Made by a program: the position numbers and the translations under genes | Shown here: positions 44,908 to 53,535 of the stretch, piece after piece | How positions within the stretch are numbered: position 1 is the first letter of the stretch | How the letters are laid out: each line of letters starts with the position of its first letter | Notes under the pieces: model-generated | Databases searched by the model: none | Seen by the model: only the letters and a program-made list of their open reading frames with translations | Told to the model about the DNA's origin: nothing | NCBI RefSeq assembly: GCF_000336775.1 | Contig: NZ_AOLJ01000011.1 | Coordinates: forward strand, 739,293 to 794,501 | Reading direction: 5' to 3' | From: Haloferax gibbonsii ATCC 33959 | GTDB lineage: Archaea > Halobacteriota > Halobacteria > Halobacteriales > Haloferacaceae | Length of the DNA stretch: 55,209 nucleotides

Positions 44908-46101
44908 GTGACGGGAACCGAGGCGGGAGCCGAGACGAGAGACGGCTCGTGGCGCGCCGTCGGCTCGGTCGCCGGCTGGCAGACCGCCGCGAGCCTCTGT
45001 TACTACGCCATCTTCGCGGCGACCGGATTCGTCCGCGACGCGTTTTCGGTCTCCGAGTCGCTGGTCGGTCTCTTTCTGACCGCCGGCCTGCTCGGCTACA
45101 CGGTGTTTCTGTTCCCCAGCGGTGCGGCCGTCGACGGCTACGGCGAAAAGCCCGTCATGGTCGTCGGGCTGTTGGCGCTCGCGGTCGCGCTCGTCGGCGT
45201 CACGTTCGCGCCGCCGTCGTACCTCCTGTTGTTGGTGACGGTGGCGCTCCTCGGGGCGGCGTACTCGACCGCGATGCCGGCGTCGAACCGCGGCATCGTC
45301 GCGGCCGCGCCCGCCGGGAGCAAGAACCTCGCCATGGGGCTGAAACAGGTCGGCGTCACCCTCGGTAGCGGGGCGTCGTCGCTCGTCGTCACCGGCGTCG
45401 CCGTCGTCGCGGCGTGGCAGGTGGGGTTCTGGGCAATCGGCGTCTTCGCCGCCGGCTACGCGCTCGTCTTCGCGACGCGCTACCGCGGGAACCCGGGAAC
45501 CGGCCGGCTCGAACGACCCCGGCTCGCCGGCCTCGGCGACAACCGCGCCTACGTCGCGCTCGTCGCCGCCGGACTGTTCATCGGCGCGTCCATCTTCTCG
45601 ATGCTCGGCTACACCGTCCTGTACGTGCAGGACGTGGTCGGGACCGGCCCCGCCCTCGCCGGCGGCGTCCTCGCGGCGACGCAGGTGACCGGAAGCGTCG
45701 GTCGCATCGGCGCGGGGAGCCTCGCGGACCGGCTCGGTGGGGCCCGCGGCGCGGCCACCGTCGCGCTCGTCCAACTGGCCGGCGCGGTCGCGCTCTTTTC
45801 GCTCCTCGTCGGAACCGGCGGCTCGTTCGCGCTCACCATCGCCGTCTTCGTCGCGCTCGGCCTCACCATCCACGGCTCGACCGGCGTCTTCTACTCCTGT
45901 CTGAGCGGCGTCGTCGACGACGGCGACATCGGCGCGGCGACCGCCGGCGGCCAGACCGCGCTCAACGTCGGCGGCCTCGTCGCCCCGCCGCTTTTCGGCT
46001 TCGTCGTGGAGTCGACGGGCTACGGGGCCGGCTGGGCGCTCGTCGCCGGTTCGACGGTGCTCGCGACCGTCCTCCTGTTCGTCGTCAGACGGCGAATCTG
46101 A
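44908..46101 (+). CDS. MFS transporter in the hem operon
   Basis: A 397-residue major facilitator protein with 12 predicted helices in two halves (about 20-195 and 210-390). It starts at GTG one base after the hemD stop, so it should be co-expressed with hemC, SUMT and hemD. The motif between helices 2 and 3 is weak (SGAAVDGYGEKPVM). Substrate unknown; a tetrapyrrole, cobalt-corrinoid precursor or unrelated metabolite are all possible. Confidence 0.87.
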   Translation: MTGTEAGAETRDGSWRAVGSVAGWQTAASLCYYAIFAATGFVRDAFSVSESLVGLFLTAGLLGYTVFLFPSGAAVDGYGEKPVMVVGLLALAVALVGVTFAPPSYLLLLVTVALLGAAYSTAMPASNRGIVAAAPAGSKNLAMGLKQVGVTLGSGASSLVVTGVAVVAAWQVGFWAIGVFAAGYALVFATRYRGNPGTGRLERPRLAGLGDNRAYVALVAAGLFIGASIFSMLGYTVLYVQDVVGTGPALAGGVLAATQVTGSVGRIGAGSLADRLGGARGAATVALVQLAGAVALFSLLVGTGGSFALTIAVFVALGLTIHGSTGVFYSCLSGVVDDGDIGAATAGGQTALNVGGLVAPPLFGFVVESTGYGAGWALVAGSTVLATVLLFVVRRRI

Positions 46102-46263
46102 CCGGCGTCGCGGTCGACCGGTCCCGCGCTCCGCGGGCGAGCCTTCTTATACCGAACCGCGGCGACCACGACACATGTTCGCCGTCGAACTGGAGTGGAA
46201 ACGAAGGGGTTCCGCGCCCGAACTGCCAGCGTTTATGCCGGAGAGGGCGTGAGTACCACACCA

Positions 46264-47712
46264 ATGGACGGACCCGTCCCCGAACTCGCCGAGCACGCGG
46301 CGGCCTGCGCGGACCGCCTCCGCGACGCCGACCGGGTGCTCCTCGCCTCGCACATCGACGCCGACGGGTTGACGAGCGCCGGCATCGCCTCGACCGCGCT
46401 CGAACGTGCCGAAATCCCCTTCGAGACGGTGTTCTGCCGCCAACTCGACGAGGCCGCCGTCGCCGACATCGCGGCGACCGACTACGACACCGTGCTGTTC
46501 ACGGACTTCGGCAGCGGCCAACTCGACGTCGTCGCCGAGTACGAGGCGGCGGGCGACTTCCACCCCGTCATCGCCGACCACCACCAGCCCGCCGAGGGCG
46601 TCGAGACCGAACACCACCTCAACCCGCTTCGGTTCGGCCTCAACGGCGCGAGCGAACTCTCCGGCGCGGGCGCGAGCTACGTCCTCGCGCGGGCGCTCGA
46701 ACCCGAGGGTCGAGACAACCGCGACCTCGCCGCCCTCGCCGTCGTCGGCGCGGTCGGCGACATGCAGGACACGAACGGCGAACTCCGCGGGGCCAACGCG
46801 GGCATCGTCGACGAGGGCGTCGAAGCCGGCGTCGTCGAGGAGGGCACCGACCTCCGCATCTACGGCCGCCAGACCCGCGCGCTCCCGAAACTGCTCCAGT
46901 ACGCGACCGACGTTCGCATCCCCGGCATCTCGAACAACGAGGCCGGAGCCATCGAGTTCCTGACCGAACTCGACGTTCCCTGCCGCGACGACGACGGGGA
47001 GTGGAAGCGGTGGGTCGACCTCACCGGCGACGAGCGCCAGACGCTCGCCAGCGCCCTGATTCGCCGCGCCATCGCCAGCGGCGTGCCCGCCTCCCGCATC
47101 GACGACCTCGTGGGGACGACCTACGTGCTCTCTCGGGAGCAGGAGGGAACCGAACTCCGCGACGTGAGCGAGTTCTCGACGCTCCTGAACGCGACCGCGC
47201 GCTACGACCGCGCCGACGTGGGCCTCGCGGTCTGTCTCGGCGAACGCGACGCGGCGCTCGACCGGGCGCGCAGGCTCCTTCGGAACCACCGCAAGAACCT
47301 CTCGAACGGCCTCCAGTGGGTGAAAGAACACGGCGTCCGCGTCGAGGACAACCTCCAGTGGCTCGACGCGGGCGACGAGATACGCGAGACCATCGTCGGC
47401 ATCGTCGCCGGAATGGCCGTCGGCACCAACGCGACCCGGAACGGGATTCCGGTCCTCGCGTTCGCCGACACCGAGGAGGGCGAGGTGAAAGTCTCCTCGC
47501 GCGGGTCGTACGTGATGGTCCGAGACGGCTTGGACCTCTCGGCGGTCATGCGCGAGGCGTCGCGGTCGGTCGGCGGCGACGGCGGCGGCCACGACGTGGC
47601 CGCGGGCGCGACGATTCCGAAGGGCGAAGTCGAGGCGTTCATCGCCGAGGCCGACCGCATCGTCGGCGAGCAGTTGGGAGACGCCGACGACGGCGACGGC
47701 GGCGACGACTGA
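46264..47712 (+). CDS. RecJ-like DHH family nuclease
   Basis: A 482-residue DHH/DHHA1 protein. Metal-binding motifs: SHIDADGLTS (His30, Asp32, Asp34), TDFGSG (Asp81), ADHHQP (DHH at 105-107) and AVGDMQDT near 162. The C-terminal DHHA1 part ends with GGDGGGHDVAAGA. Archaeal RecJ-like proteins include single-strand nucleases and the GAN/GINS-associated group; which one this is cannot be decided here. ATG 46264 has a TATA-like GTTTATG about 32 bases upstream. Confidence 0.9.
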   Translation: MDGPVPELAEHAAACADRLRDADRVLLASHIDADGLTSAGIASTALERAEIPFETVFCRQLDEAAVADIAATDYDTVLFTDFGSGQLDVVAEYEAAGDFHPVIADHHQPAEGVETEHHLNPLRFGLNGASELSGAGASYVLARALEPEGRDNRDLAALAVVGAVGDMQDTNGELRGANAGIVDEGVEAGVVEEGTDLRIYGRQTRALPKLLQYATDVRIPGISNNEAGAIEFLTELDVPCRDDDGEWKRWVDLTGDERQTLASALIRRAIASGVPASRIDDLVGTTYVLSREQEGTELRDVSEFSTLLNATARYDRADVGLAVCLGERDAALDRARRLLRNHRKNLSNGLQWVKEHGVRVEDNLQWLDAGDEIRETIVGIVAGMAVGTNATRNGIPVLAFADTEEGEVKVSSRGSYVMVRDGLDLSAVMREASRSVGGDGGGHDVAAGATIPKGEVEAFIAEADRIVGEQLGDADDGDGGDD

Positions 47713-47743
47713 AACGCCACTCCGCCGGCGACGAGGGCGGCGC

Positions 47744-48574
47744 TCAGTCGTCAACCGGATTCTCACCGAACCTCGCCGGAACCCAGTTTTGACTGTCGAT
47801 TGGCGGGCGCTCGTGTCCGGTGTCGTCCTGTCGGGACGGGAGTTCGATGGGGTCGGGCGTCAGGTCCTCGTAGTCGATTTGCTCCAGCAGATGCGAGATG
47901 CAGTTGAGTCGCGCGTGGCGCTTCACGTCCGCGTTGACGACGTGCCACGGAGCGTCGTCGGTATCGGTGTGTTCGAACATCCGGTCTTTGGCCTCCGAGT
48001 AGTCGGCCCACCGCGAGCGCGCCTCGAGGTCCATCGGACTGAGCTTCCAGCGGCGCTTCGGGTCCTCGTTTCGCCGCTGGAAGCGCCGTTCCTGCTCCTC
48101 GTCGCTGATGGAGAACCAGTACTTGACGAGGACGATGCCCGAGCGGACGAGCATCCGCTCGAACTCGGGGCAGGTCCGCAGGAACTCCTCGTACTCCTCG
48201 TCGGTACAGAAGCCCATCACCCGCTCGACCCCCGCGCGGTTGTACCAACTCCGGTCGAAAAGCACCATCTCGCCCTCGGTCGGGAGCTGTTCGACGTACC
48301 GCTGGAAGTACCACTGCCCCCGTTCGCGCTCCGTGGGTTTGCCGAGCGCGACGACCCGCGCGACACGAGGGTTGAGCCGGCGGGTGATGCGCTTGATGAC
48401 GCCGCCTTTCCCCGCGGCGTCTCGCCCCTCGAAGACGACACAAACCCTGAGGTCGTGTTCCTTTATCCAGTACTGGAGTTTCACCAGTTCCTCCTGTAGC
48501 CGATTCAACTCGCGTTTGTAGTCTTTCTTCTTCAGGACGCCCTCGTCGTCGTAGCGGGGCTCGTCGGTCGACAT
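47744..48574 (-). CDS. ppk2: Polyphosphate kinase 2 family protein
   Basis: A 276-residue PPK2. Walker A is FEGRDAAGKGGVIKR at about 49-62, and the lid/Walker B region DRSWYNRAGVERVMGFC is at 107-123. Enzymes of this type use polyphosphate to phosphorylate nucleoside mono- or diphosphates. An acidic C-terminal tail of about 30 residues is present. Divergence within PPK2 (class I-III) is not resolvable by eye. It lies in convergent orientation to the RecJ-like gene. Confidence 0.94.
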   Translation of the reverse strand: MSTDEPRYDDEGVLKKKDYKRELNRLQEELVKLQYWIKEHDLRVCVVFEGRDAAGKGGVIKRITRRLNPRVARVVALGKPTERERGQWYFQRYVEQLPTEGEMVLFDRSWYNRAGVERVMGFCTDEEYEEFLRTCPEFERMLVRSGIVLVKYWFSISDEEQERRFQRRNEDPKRRWKLSPMDLEARSRWADYSEAKDRMFEHTDTDDAPWHVVNADVKRHARLNCISHLLEQIDYEDLTPDPIELPSRQDDTGHERPPIDSQNWVPARFGENPVDD

Positions 48575-48634
48575 ACGATAGCTGCGTGCGCTGTGAACAA
48601 ATAGCAGGCGGGGAGGCGGAGTCGGCGCGGCGGC

Positions 48635-49393
48635 TCAGAGGTCCGAACAGACCTGCTCGCCGCTCACGATTTCCGGGACGACGACTTCGTCGGCACCGGC
48701 GCGGCGCGCGAGCGCCTCGTCCATCTGGTCGCCCGCGCGGACGACGAGTTTGGCGTCGGGAGACAACCGGCTCGCCGCGATAGCGATTTGGATGTTCTCC
48801 TTGGAGTCGTCTATCGCGCCGACGACCGTCGCGGCGCGTTCGACGCCCGCGTCGATGAGCCTGTCCTCGCGGCGGGCGTCGCCTTCGACCGCGAGCAGGT
48901 CCGCGTCGAGCGCGCGCTGGTACTGCGCCTCCTTGCTCTCGACGACGACCACGTCGCGGCCCATCTCGCGGAGCCGCGCCGCCACCGTCTTCCCGAAGGT
49001 TCCGTAGCCGCAGACGACCACGTGCGATTCGAGTTCCGCTATCTCTCGTTGGAGTTTCATCTGGTCGAGTTCCTCGCGTATCTGCCCGCCGAAGGCCGCG
49101 GAGACGAACGTCTCGCCGGCCCACAGCCCGGTACCGATGAGGCCGGTGAGAATCACGATGGCGTACGCCTTGACGAGCGTCGCCGGCCCCTCGTGCGTCT
49201 GGTAGTGGAGTTCGATGCTGGTCGGGTCGAAAAGCCAGAACGCCGCGTCGACGAGGGACGTGCCGGCGAGGGCGCTGAACCCGCCGACGCCGGCGACGAC
49301 GAACGCCGCGACTGCGACGAGCGGCCGGACCATCCGCCGGAGCAACGGCCTGTGCGCCAGCGCGTCGATGAGAATGCGGCGGTCGTACGTCAC
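48635..49393 (-). CDS. TrkA-N NAD-binding protein with two-helix channel-like domain
   Basis: A 252-residue protein. Two transmembrane segments (about 22-45 and 72-95) flank a loop where potassium channels carry a selectivity filter, but no TVGYG-like filter is visible. An RCK/TrkA-N Rossmann domain follows, with CGYGTFGK at 128-135 and VVVVESKE. An RCK-C domain is missing. The GTG at 49393 (VTYDRRILIDAL) is preferred; the frame is open to 49468 but that part is Arg/Pro-rich. Confidence 0.78.
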   Translation of the reverse strand: MTYDRRILIDALAHRPLLRRMVRPLVAVAAFVVAGVGGFSALAGTSLVDAAFWLFDPTSIELHYQTHEGPATLVKAYAIVILTGLIGTGLWAGETFVSAAFGGQIREELDQMKLQREIAELESHVVVCGYGTFGKTVAARLREMGRDVVVVESKEAQYQRALDADLLAVEGDARREDRLIDAGVERAATVVGAIDDSKENIQIAIAASRLSPDAKLVVRAGDQMDEALARRAGADEVVVPEIVSGEQVCSDL

Positions 49394-49634
49394 GGGGGCG
49401 CGGACACCTCGTGGGAGCGCGACCGATCTGGCTCGTGCGGCCCGCAACCGCGGCGAACCGGGCGGCACAACGATTGGGAATTGCTAGATTGACCACGATT
49501 AGAGATTCTTGACTCGCGTTTGAGTGTATATTCGGTCATGTAGTCAGTGTTCGACAACCGTTCGAGTATAAAATCGTTTGTCCTTAAACAACCCAATACA
49601 CTGGCTATGACTCCCTGAGTCGCTCTCGAACACT

Positions 49635-49660
49635 ATTCAATATAGCAGAATATGATTTAT
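49635..49660 (-). repeat. 26-bp inverted repeat, left arm
   Basis: Read on the minus strand it starts ATAAATCAT and contains TCTGCTATA. It matches 50103-50128 on the plus strand at 22 of 26 positions. Lies upstream of the DUF7557-like gene. Confidence 0.5.
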
Positions 49661-49720
49661 GTTTCGGAATCGGAGGAGTGACGAACCGACGCCGAACCAG
49701 ATTCGCGTTCGGTTTTGGGC

Positions 49721-49748
49721 GCGAAATCCGCGAAAATCCGCGAAATCC
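49721..49748 (+). repeat. Triple tandem repeat GCGAAATCC upstream of the DUF7557-like gene
   Basis: Three copies: gcgaaatcc, gcgaaaatcc and gcgaaatcc without gaps, about 60-87 bases before the ATG at 49808 and directly before a possible TATA (catatcgg). Spacing of about one helical turn suggests a multi-site operator. Confidence 0.45.
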
Positions 49749-49807
49749 TCATATCGGATGGTTGTGTATGACATGGCACCGGCACGCATGCCGGAGTGGG
49801 GTGAACG

Positions 49808-50029
49808 ATGGCGACTGCCAACTCGAACGAGGCCGAATACGACTACCCGGTCGGCTACGAACCGGAGGTACAGACAGAGACGGTCGAACTGGACCGTCGA
49901 ACCGTCGAGCGACTCGACGCGCTGCGCGAGGACGACGAGTCGTACGACGAACTGATAACCGAGCTCGTGTCCATCTTCGCGGCGAGCGAACTCTCCGCCG
50001 CGCGCGTGGACAGCCCGCTCATCGAGTGA
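49808..50029 (+). CDS. Small DUF7557-like (ribbon-helix-helix-type) protein
   Basis: A 73-residue acidic protein. The TVELDRRTVERLDALREDDESYDELITELVSIF part resembles antitoxin-like RHH proteins common in haloarchaea (DUF7557). No toxin gene is adjacent. The upstream region has a tandem repeat that it could bind itself. The ATG at 49808 is preceded by a GA/GG-rich stretch. Confidence 0.75.
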   Translation: MATANSNEAEYDYPVGYEPEVQTETVELDRRTVERLDALREDDESYDELITELVSIFAASELSAARVDSPLIE

Positions 50030-50046
50030 CGCCTCGCGTCGCTCGA

Positions 50047-50051
50047 TTTTT
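50047..50051 (+). terminator. T-run after the DUF7557-like gene
   Basis: T5 in cgatttttcg, about 18 bases after the stop at 50029, preceded by GC-rich gcctcgcgtcgc. Plausible intrinsic terminator. Confidence 0.35.
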
Positions 50052-50102
50052 CGCATTTGAGACGCACTGAGAGCGGAATCGCTGTTCGGGAGACGACCCG
50101 TA

Positions 50103-50128
50103 ATAAATCACACTCTGCTATACAGAAT
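50103..50128 (+). repeat. 26-bp inverted repeat, right arm
   Basis: Partner of 49635-49660 in opposite orientation, 22 of 26 identical. Lies about 58-83 bases upstream of the DUF5783 start, where an activator might bind. Confidence 0.5.
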
Positions 50129-50185
50129 CTGAAACACCAGCCAACAACCGTCCGATTTTTTGCCGGGAGCGCGAAAGCTCCGGGT

Positions 50186-50503
50186 ATGACCGACTTCGAC
50201 CCCGAGAAGTTCGAGGACAAGTACGCCAACTACTTCCCCGAACTCCAGCGCGCGTACAAGAACGCCTTCGAGACGATGAACGACGAGTTCGACTCGTCGC
50301 TCATCCACGGGGTCGACCAGCAGATTCTCAACGAGTCCGAGCCGTTCTACGAGGACGGCGACTTCTCCGTGCGGCTCCCCGAGAACCCCGCCGAGCGATT
50401 GACGGCGGTCGAAATCGACGACGACGAGCTCGACGCCGTCCTCGACCGCTACGTCGACGAGATCGAAGGCGAGCTTCGGCGGGTCTTCGGCGTCGAGGCG
50501 TAA
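50186..50503 (+). CDS. DUF5783 family protein
   Basis: A 105-residue acidic helical protein starting MTDFDPEKFEDKYANYFPE, with LNESEPFYEDGDFSVRLPENP in the centre. Matches haloarchaeal DUF5783. ATG 50186 has a GATTTTTTG stretch about 30 bases upstream. The longer open frame to 50057 lacks similarity. Function unknown. Confidence 0.8.
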   Translation: MTDFDPEKFEDKYANYFPELQRAYKNAFETMNDEFDSSLIHGVDQQILNESEPFYEDGDFSVRLPENPAERLTAVEIDDDELDAVLDRYVDEIEGELRRVFGVEA

Positions 50504-50547
50504 CCCCGAACCAAAGGCCTAAGCACGTTCACCTCGAAGCCGCGTGC

Positions 50548-50925
50548 ATGAGTACGGAGACGCAGGACGGCGAGGACGACCTCAAAGAGCGTGTCGTGAA
50601 CTTCCTCCGTCGGAACTTCCCGCAGATCCAGATGCACGGCGGCAGCGCGGCCATCCGCGACCTCGACCGCGAGACCGGCGAGGTCACCGTTCTCCTCGGT
50701 GGCGCTTGCTCCGGGTGCGGTATCTCCCCGATGACCATCCAGGCCATCAAGACCCGCATGGTCAAGGAGATTCCCGAGATCAACGAAGTCCACGCCGACA
50801 CCGGCATGGGCGACGACGGCGGTATGGGCGGCGACAGCCGCGGCGGTAGCCCGTCGTTCCCCGGCGACACCAGCGACGACACGACCGACATCGAAGACGA
50901 CCAGGGCCCGCAGGCCCCGTTCTAA
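50548..50925 (+). CDS. NifU C-terminal domain Fe-S scaffold/carrier
   Basis: A 125-residue protein with the Nfu-type CxxC in GACSGCGISPMTIQAI near residue 53; RRNFPQIQMHGGS precedes it. The last 45 residues are a Gly/Asp-rich disordered tail. Likely transfers Fe-S clusters; sufS and sufU are 33 kb away in the same window. A TATA-like CCTAAGC lies about 30 bases upstream. Confidence 0.9.
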   Translation: MSTETQDGEDDLKERVVNFLRRNFPQIQMHGGSAAIRDLDRETGEVTVLLGGACSGCGISPMTIQAIKTRMVKEIPEINEVHADTGMGDDGGMGGDSRGGSPSFPGDTSDDTTDIEDDQGPQAPF

Positions 50926-51003
50926 GTCGGCGTTTCGGACGTTTTCGTCCCGTCGTCGGCCGAGAACAGGAGTTTTATCGGCGACTACTCCCCACCCTCG
51001 GGT

Positions 51004-52545
51004 ATGACTGCCGAGTCGCCCGAGAACGTCCTCTTCGTCGTCATGGACACGGTCCGGAAGGACCACCTCACGCCGTACGGCTACGACCGCCCGACGACGC
51101 CGGGGCTCGACCGATTCGCCGACGAGGCGACCGTCTTCGAGCAGGCCGTCGCGCCCGCGCCGTGGACGCTCCCGGTCCACGCCTCGCTTTTCACCGGGAT
51201 GTACCCGAGCCAACACGGGGCCGACCAGGAGAACCCCTACCTCGAAGGCGCGACGACCCTCGCCGAGACGCTCTCGGCGGCCGGCTACGACACCGCCTGT
51301 TACTCCTCGAACGCGTGGATAACGCCGTACACGCATCTGACCGACGGCTTCGCCGACCAGGACAACTTCTTCGAGGTCATGCCCGGCGAGTTCCTGTCGG
51401 GCCCGCTGGCGAAGGCGTGGAAGACGATGAACGACAGCGACGCGCTCCGGACGCTCGCCGATAAGCTCGTCAGCCTCGGCAACACCGCCCACGAGTACCT
51501 CGCCGGCGGCGAGGGCGCGGACTCGAAGACGCCCGCAGTCGTCGACCAGACCATCGACTTCATCGACGACTCCGAGGAGTTCTTCGCGTTCGTCAACCTC
51601 ATGGACGCGCACCTGCCGTACCACCCGCCCGAGGAGTACAAAGAGCGCTTCGCGCCCGGCGTCGATTCGACCGACGTCTGCCAGAACTCCAAGGAGTACA
51701 ACGCCGGAGCCTACGAGATCGACGACGACGAGTGGGAGGACATCCGCGGGCTCTACGACGCCGAAATCGCCCACATCGACGACCAACTCACCCGGCTGTT
51801 CGACCACCTGAAAGAGACCGGCCGCTGGGACGACACCATGGTCGTCGTCTGCGCCGACCACGGCGAACTCCACGGCGAACACGGCCTCTACGGCCACGAG
51901 TTCTGCCTGTACGACCCGCTCATCAACGTCCCGCTCATGGTCAAACACCCTGACCTCGGCGCGGACCGCCGCGACGACCAGGTCGAACTGGTCGACCTCT
52001 ATCACACGGTCCTCGACTCGCTCGGCGTCGAGGGCGGCGAACCCGCGAGCCCCGGCGACGACGCGGTCGGCCTCGACCGCACGCGCTCGCTCCTGTCGGC
52101 CGACTACCGGGAGTTCGCGCGGGCGGCGAACGACGACCCCGGCCAGCGCCGAGACGGCGAGTACGCGTTCGTCGAGTACTCCCGTCCCGTGGTCGAACTC
52201 AAGCAGTTAGAGGAGAAGGCCGCGAGCGCCGGCATCGAACTCCCCGAGGACTCGCGGTTCTACTCGCGGATGCGGGCGGCGCGGCGGGCCGACGCCAAGT
52301 ACGTCCGAATCGACCGCGTCCCCGACGAGGCCTACCGAATCGACGTCGACCCCGAAGAGACCGAGAACGTCGTCGATTCGGACGACGAGGCGGTCGCCGA
52401 GACGGAGGCCGCCCTCGCGGCGTTCGAAGACGCCATCGGCGGCGCGTGGACCGACGCGCTCGACACCGACGTGTCGGACGATTCAGTGGACCAGATGGAC
52501 GACGAGACGCAGGACCGCCTGCGCGACCTCGGCTACCTCGAATAG
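51004..52545 (+). CDS. Alkaline-phosphatase-superfamily sulfatase-like protein
   Basis: A 513-residue soluble protein of the sulfatase fold. NVLFVVMDTVRKDHLTPYG opens the domain with metal ligand Asp15. The nucleophile position in PWTLPVHASLFTG is Thr55, not the Cys or Ser needed for formylglycine. Metal ligands Asp and His occur in VVCADHGELHGEHG. So it may be a phosphatase or phosphotransferase rather than a sulfatase. No signal peptide. A TATA-like GTTTTATCGG lies about 30 bases upstream. Confidence 0.83.
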   Translation: MTAESPENVLFVVMDTVRKDHLTPYGYDRPTTPGLDRFADEATVFEQAVAPAPWTLPVHASLFTGMYPSQHGADQENPYLEGATTLAETLSAAGYDTACYSSNAWITPYTHLTDGFADQDNFFEVMPGEFLSGPLAKAWKTMNDSDALRTLADKLVSLGNTAHEYLAGGEGADSKTPAVVDQTIDFIDDSEEFFAFVNLMDAHLPYHPPEEYKERFAPGVDSTDVCQNSKEYNAGAYEIDDDEWEDIRGLYDAEIAHIDDQLTRLFDHLKETGRWDDTMVVVCADHGELHGEHGLYGHEFCLYDPLINVPLMVKHPDLGADRRDDQVELVDLYHTVLDSLGVEGGEPASPGDDAVGLDRTRSLLSADYREFARAANDDPGQRRDGEYAFVEYSRPVVELKQLEEKAASAGIELPEDSRFYSRMRAARRADAKYVRIDRVPDEAYRIDVDPEETENVVDSDDEAVAETEAALAAFEDAIGGAWTDALDTDVSDDSVDQMDDETQDRLRDLGYLE

Positions 52546-52566
52546 CGACCGACCCCGAGTCTACTC

Positions 52567-53463
52567 TTAGCGTATCCCTTCTCCGCGCTCCCACGCCCGG
52601 AGCAACGCCGCGAGCGTTCGGTTCGTCGGCACCTCGAAGCCGTGTTCGGCGGCGATATCGACGACCGCACCGTTGATGGCGTCGACCTCGGTCCGCTTTC
52701 CGGCCTCGACGTCCTGCAGCATCGACGAGCGGTTCGCGGCGGTCTTTTCGACCACCCGGTCGACCGCCTCGCGGGCGACGCGATTCGGGAGCGACACGCG
52801 CTCCAATCGGGCGACTCGAGCCGTCTCGCGGGCGGCCCGGTGTGCGAGGTCGTGGGCGTCGTCCCCCGCGAGCGCGCCGTTTTCGACCCGCGAGAGCGCG
52901 GTGACCGCGTTGATGCCGGCGTTGACCGCGAGTTTCTCCCAGCGCCGCCTCGGCATGTCTGCGGCGACGAGCGTGTTGAGCCCCGCGACCCGGAACGCCT
53001 TGCCGACGCGCTCGGCGAGCGGGTCGGGACCGCCGTCGAGCGCGCCCAGGACGACCCGGCCGACCCCGGTACACTCGACGCGACCCGGTTCGACGAGCCG
53101 AGCACCGTAGGTCGCCGTTCCCGCGAGGACGGGCGCGTCGAGACGAGAGGCGAGCATCTCCTCGGTGAGCCCGTTTTGGATCGATAGCACCGCACCCACG
53201 TCGCAGTCGGCGAGCGCGTCGGCCGCCGCCGCGGTGTCGAACGATTTGACGGTGACGAGCGCGAGGTCCGCGCTGTGGCCCGTCTCGGTCGTCGTTGCCG
53301 CGGGCGAGACGTGCGTCGACTCGGCACCGACGATGTCGAGACCGGCCGTCGACACCCGCGCTGCGTGCGGGTCGCGGGCGACGAGCGTCACGTCGTGGAC
53401 CGGCGCGAGGAGGCCGCCGACGAGCGTGCCCAGACTGCCCGCGCCGAAGACGAGAATTCGCAT
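52567..53463 (-). CDS. panE: 2-dehydropantoate 2-reductase (ketopantoate reductase)
   Basis: A 298-residue NAD(P)H enzyme of coenzyme A synthesis. Rossmann motif VFGAGSLGT at residues 5-13, the catalytic-Lys region ALVTVKSFDT near 70-79, SIQNGLTEEML near 93 and KLAVNAGINAVTALSR near 177. Archaeal haloarchaeal enzymes of this family are common. It is the first of a minus-strand stretch and convergent with the sulfatase-like gene. Confidence 0.92.
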   Translation of the reverse strand: MRILVFGAGSLGTLVGGLLAPVHDVTLVARDPHAARVSTAGLDIVGAESTHVSPAATTTETGHSADLALVTVKSFDTAAAADALADCDVGAVLSIQNGLTEEMLASRLDAPVLAGTATYGARLVEPGRVECTGVGRVVLGALDGGPDPLAERVGKAFRVAGLNTLVAADMPRRRWEKLAVNAGINAVTALSRVENGALAGDDAHDLAHRAARETARVARLERVSLPNRVAREAVDRVVEKTAANRSSMLQDVEAGKRTEVDAINGAVVDIAAEHGFEVPTNRTLAALLRAWERGEGIR

Positions 53464-53535
53464 GGCTACCCGTACTCAGCGGACGACAAAAATGGCGAGT
53501 TTCGCGGGCGCGGCGGTCGAATCGAGGGCGACCTC

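Larger units (their letters stand above)
49394..49807. other. 414-bp intergenic region, largely AT-rich
   Basis: Separates divergent genes. 49480-49680 is strongly AT-rich with TATA-like boxes on both strands (gtataaaatcg near 49566, aatatag near 49640). It holds a triple tandem repeat (49721-49748) and one arm of a distant inverted repeat (49635-49660). No gene is supported in either strand. Confidence 0.6.

Noticed and set aside
45414..47792. 792-codon open frame on the plus strand across the MFS and RecJ genes
   Set aside because: Arg/Pro-rich shadow of two real genes in another frame; no motif, and it crosses their boundary.
49637..50056. 139-codon open frame opposite the DUF7557-like gene
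   Set aside because: Mostly antisense to a recognisable small gene; the rest is AT-rich promoter sequence.
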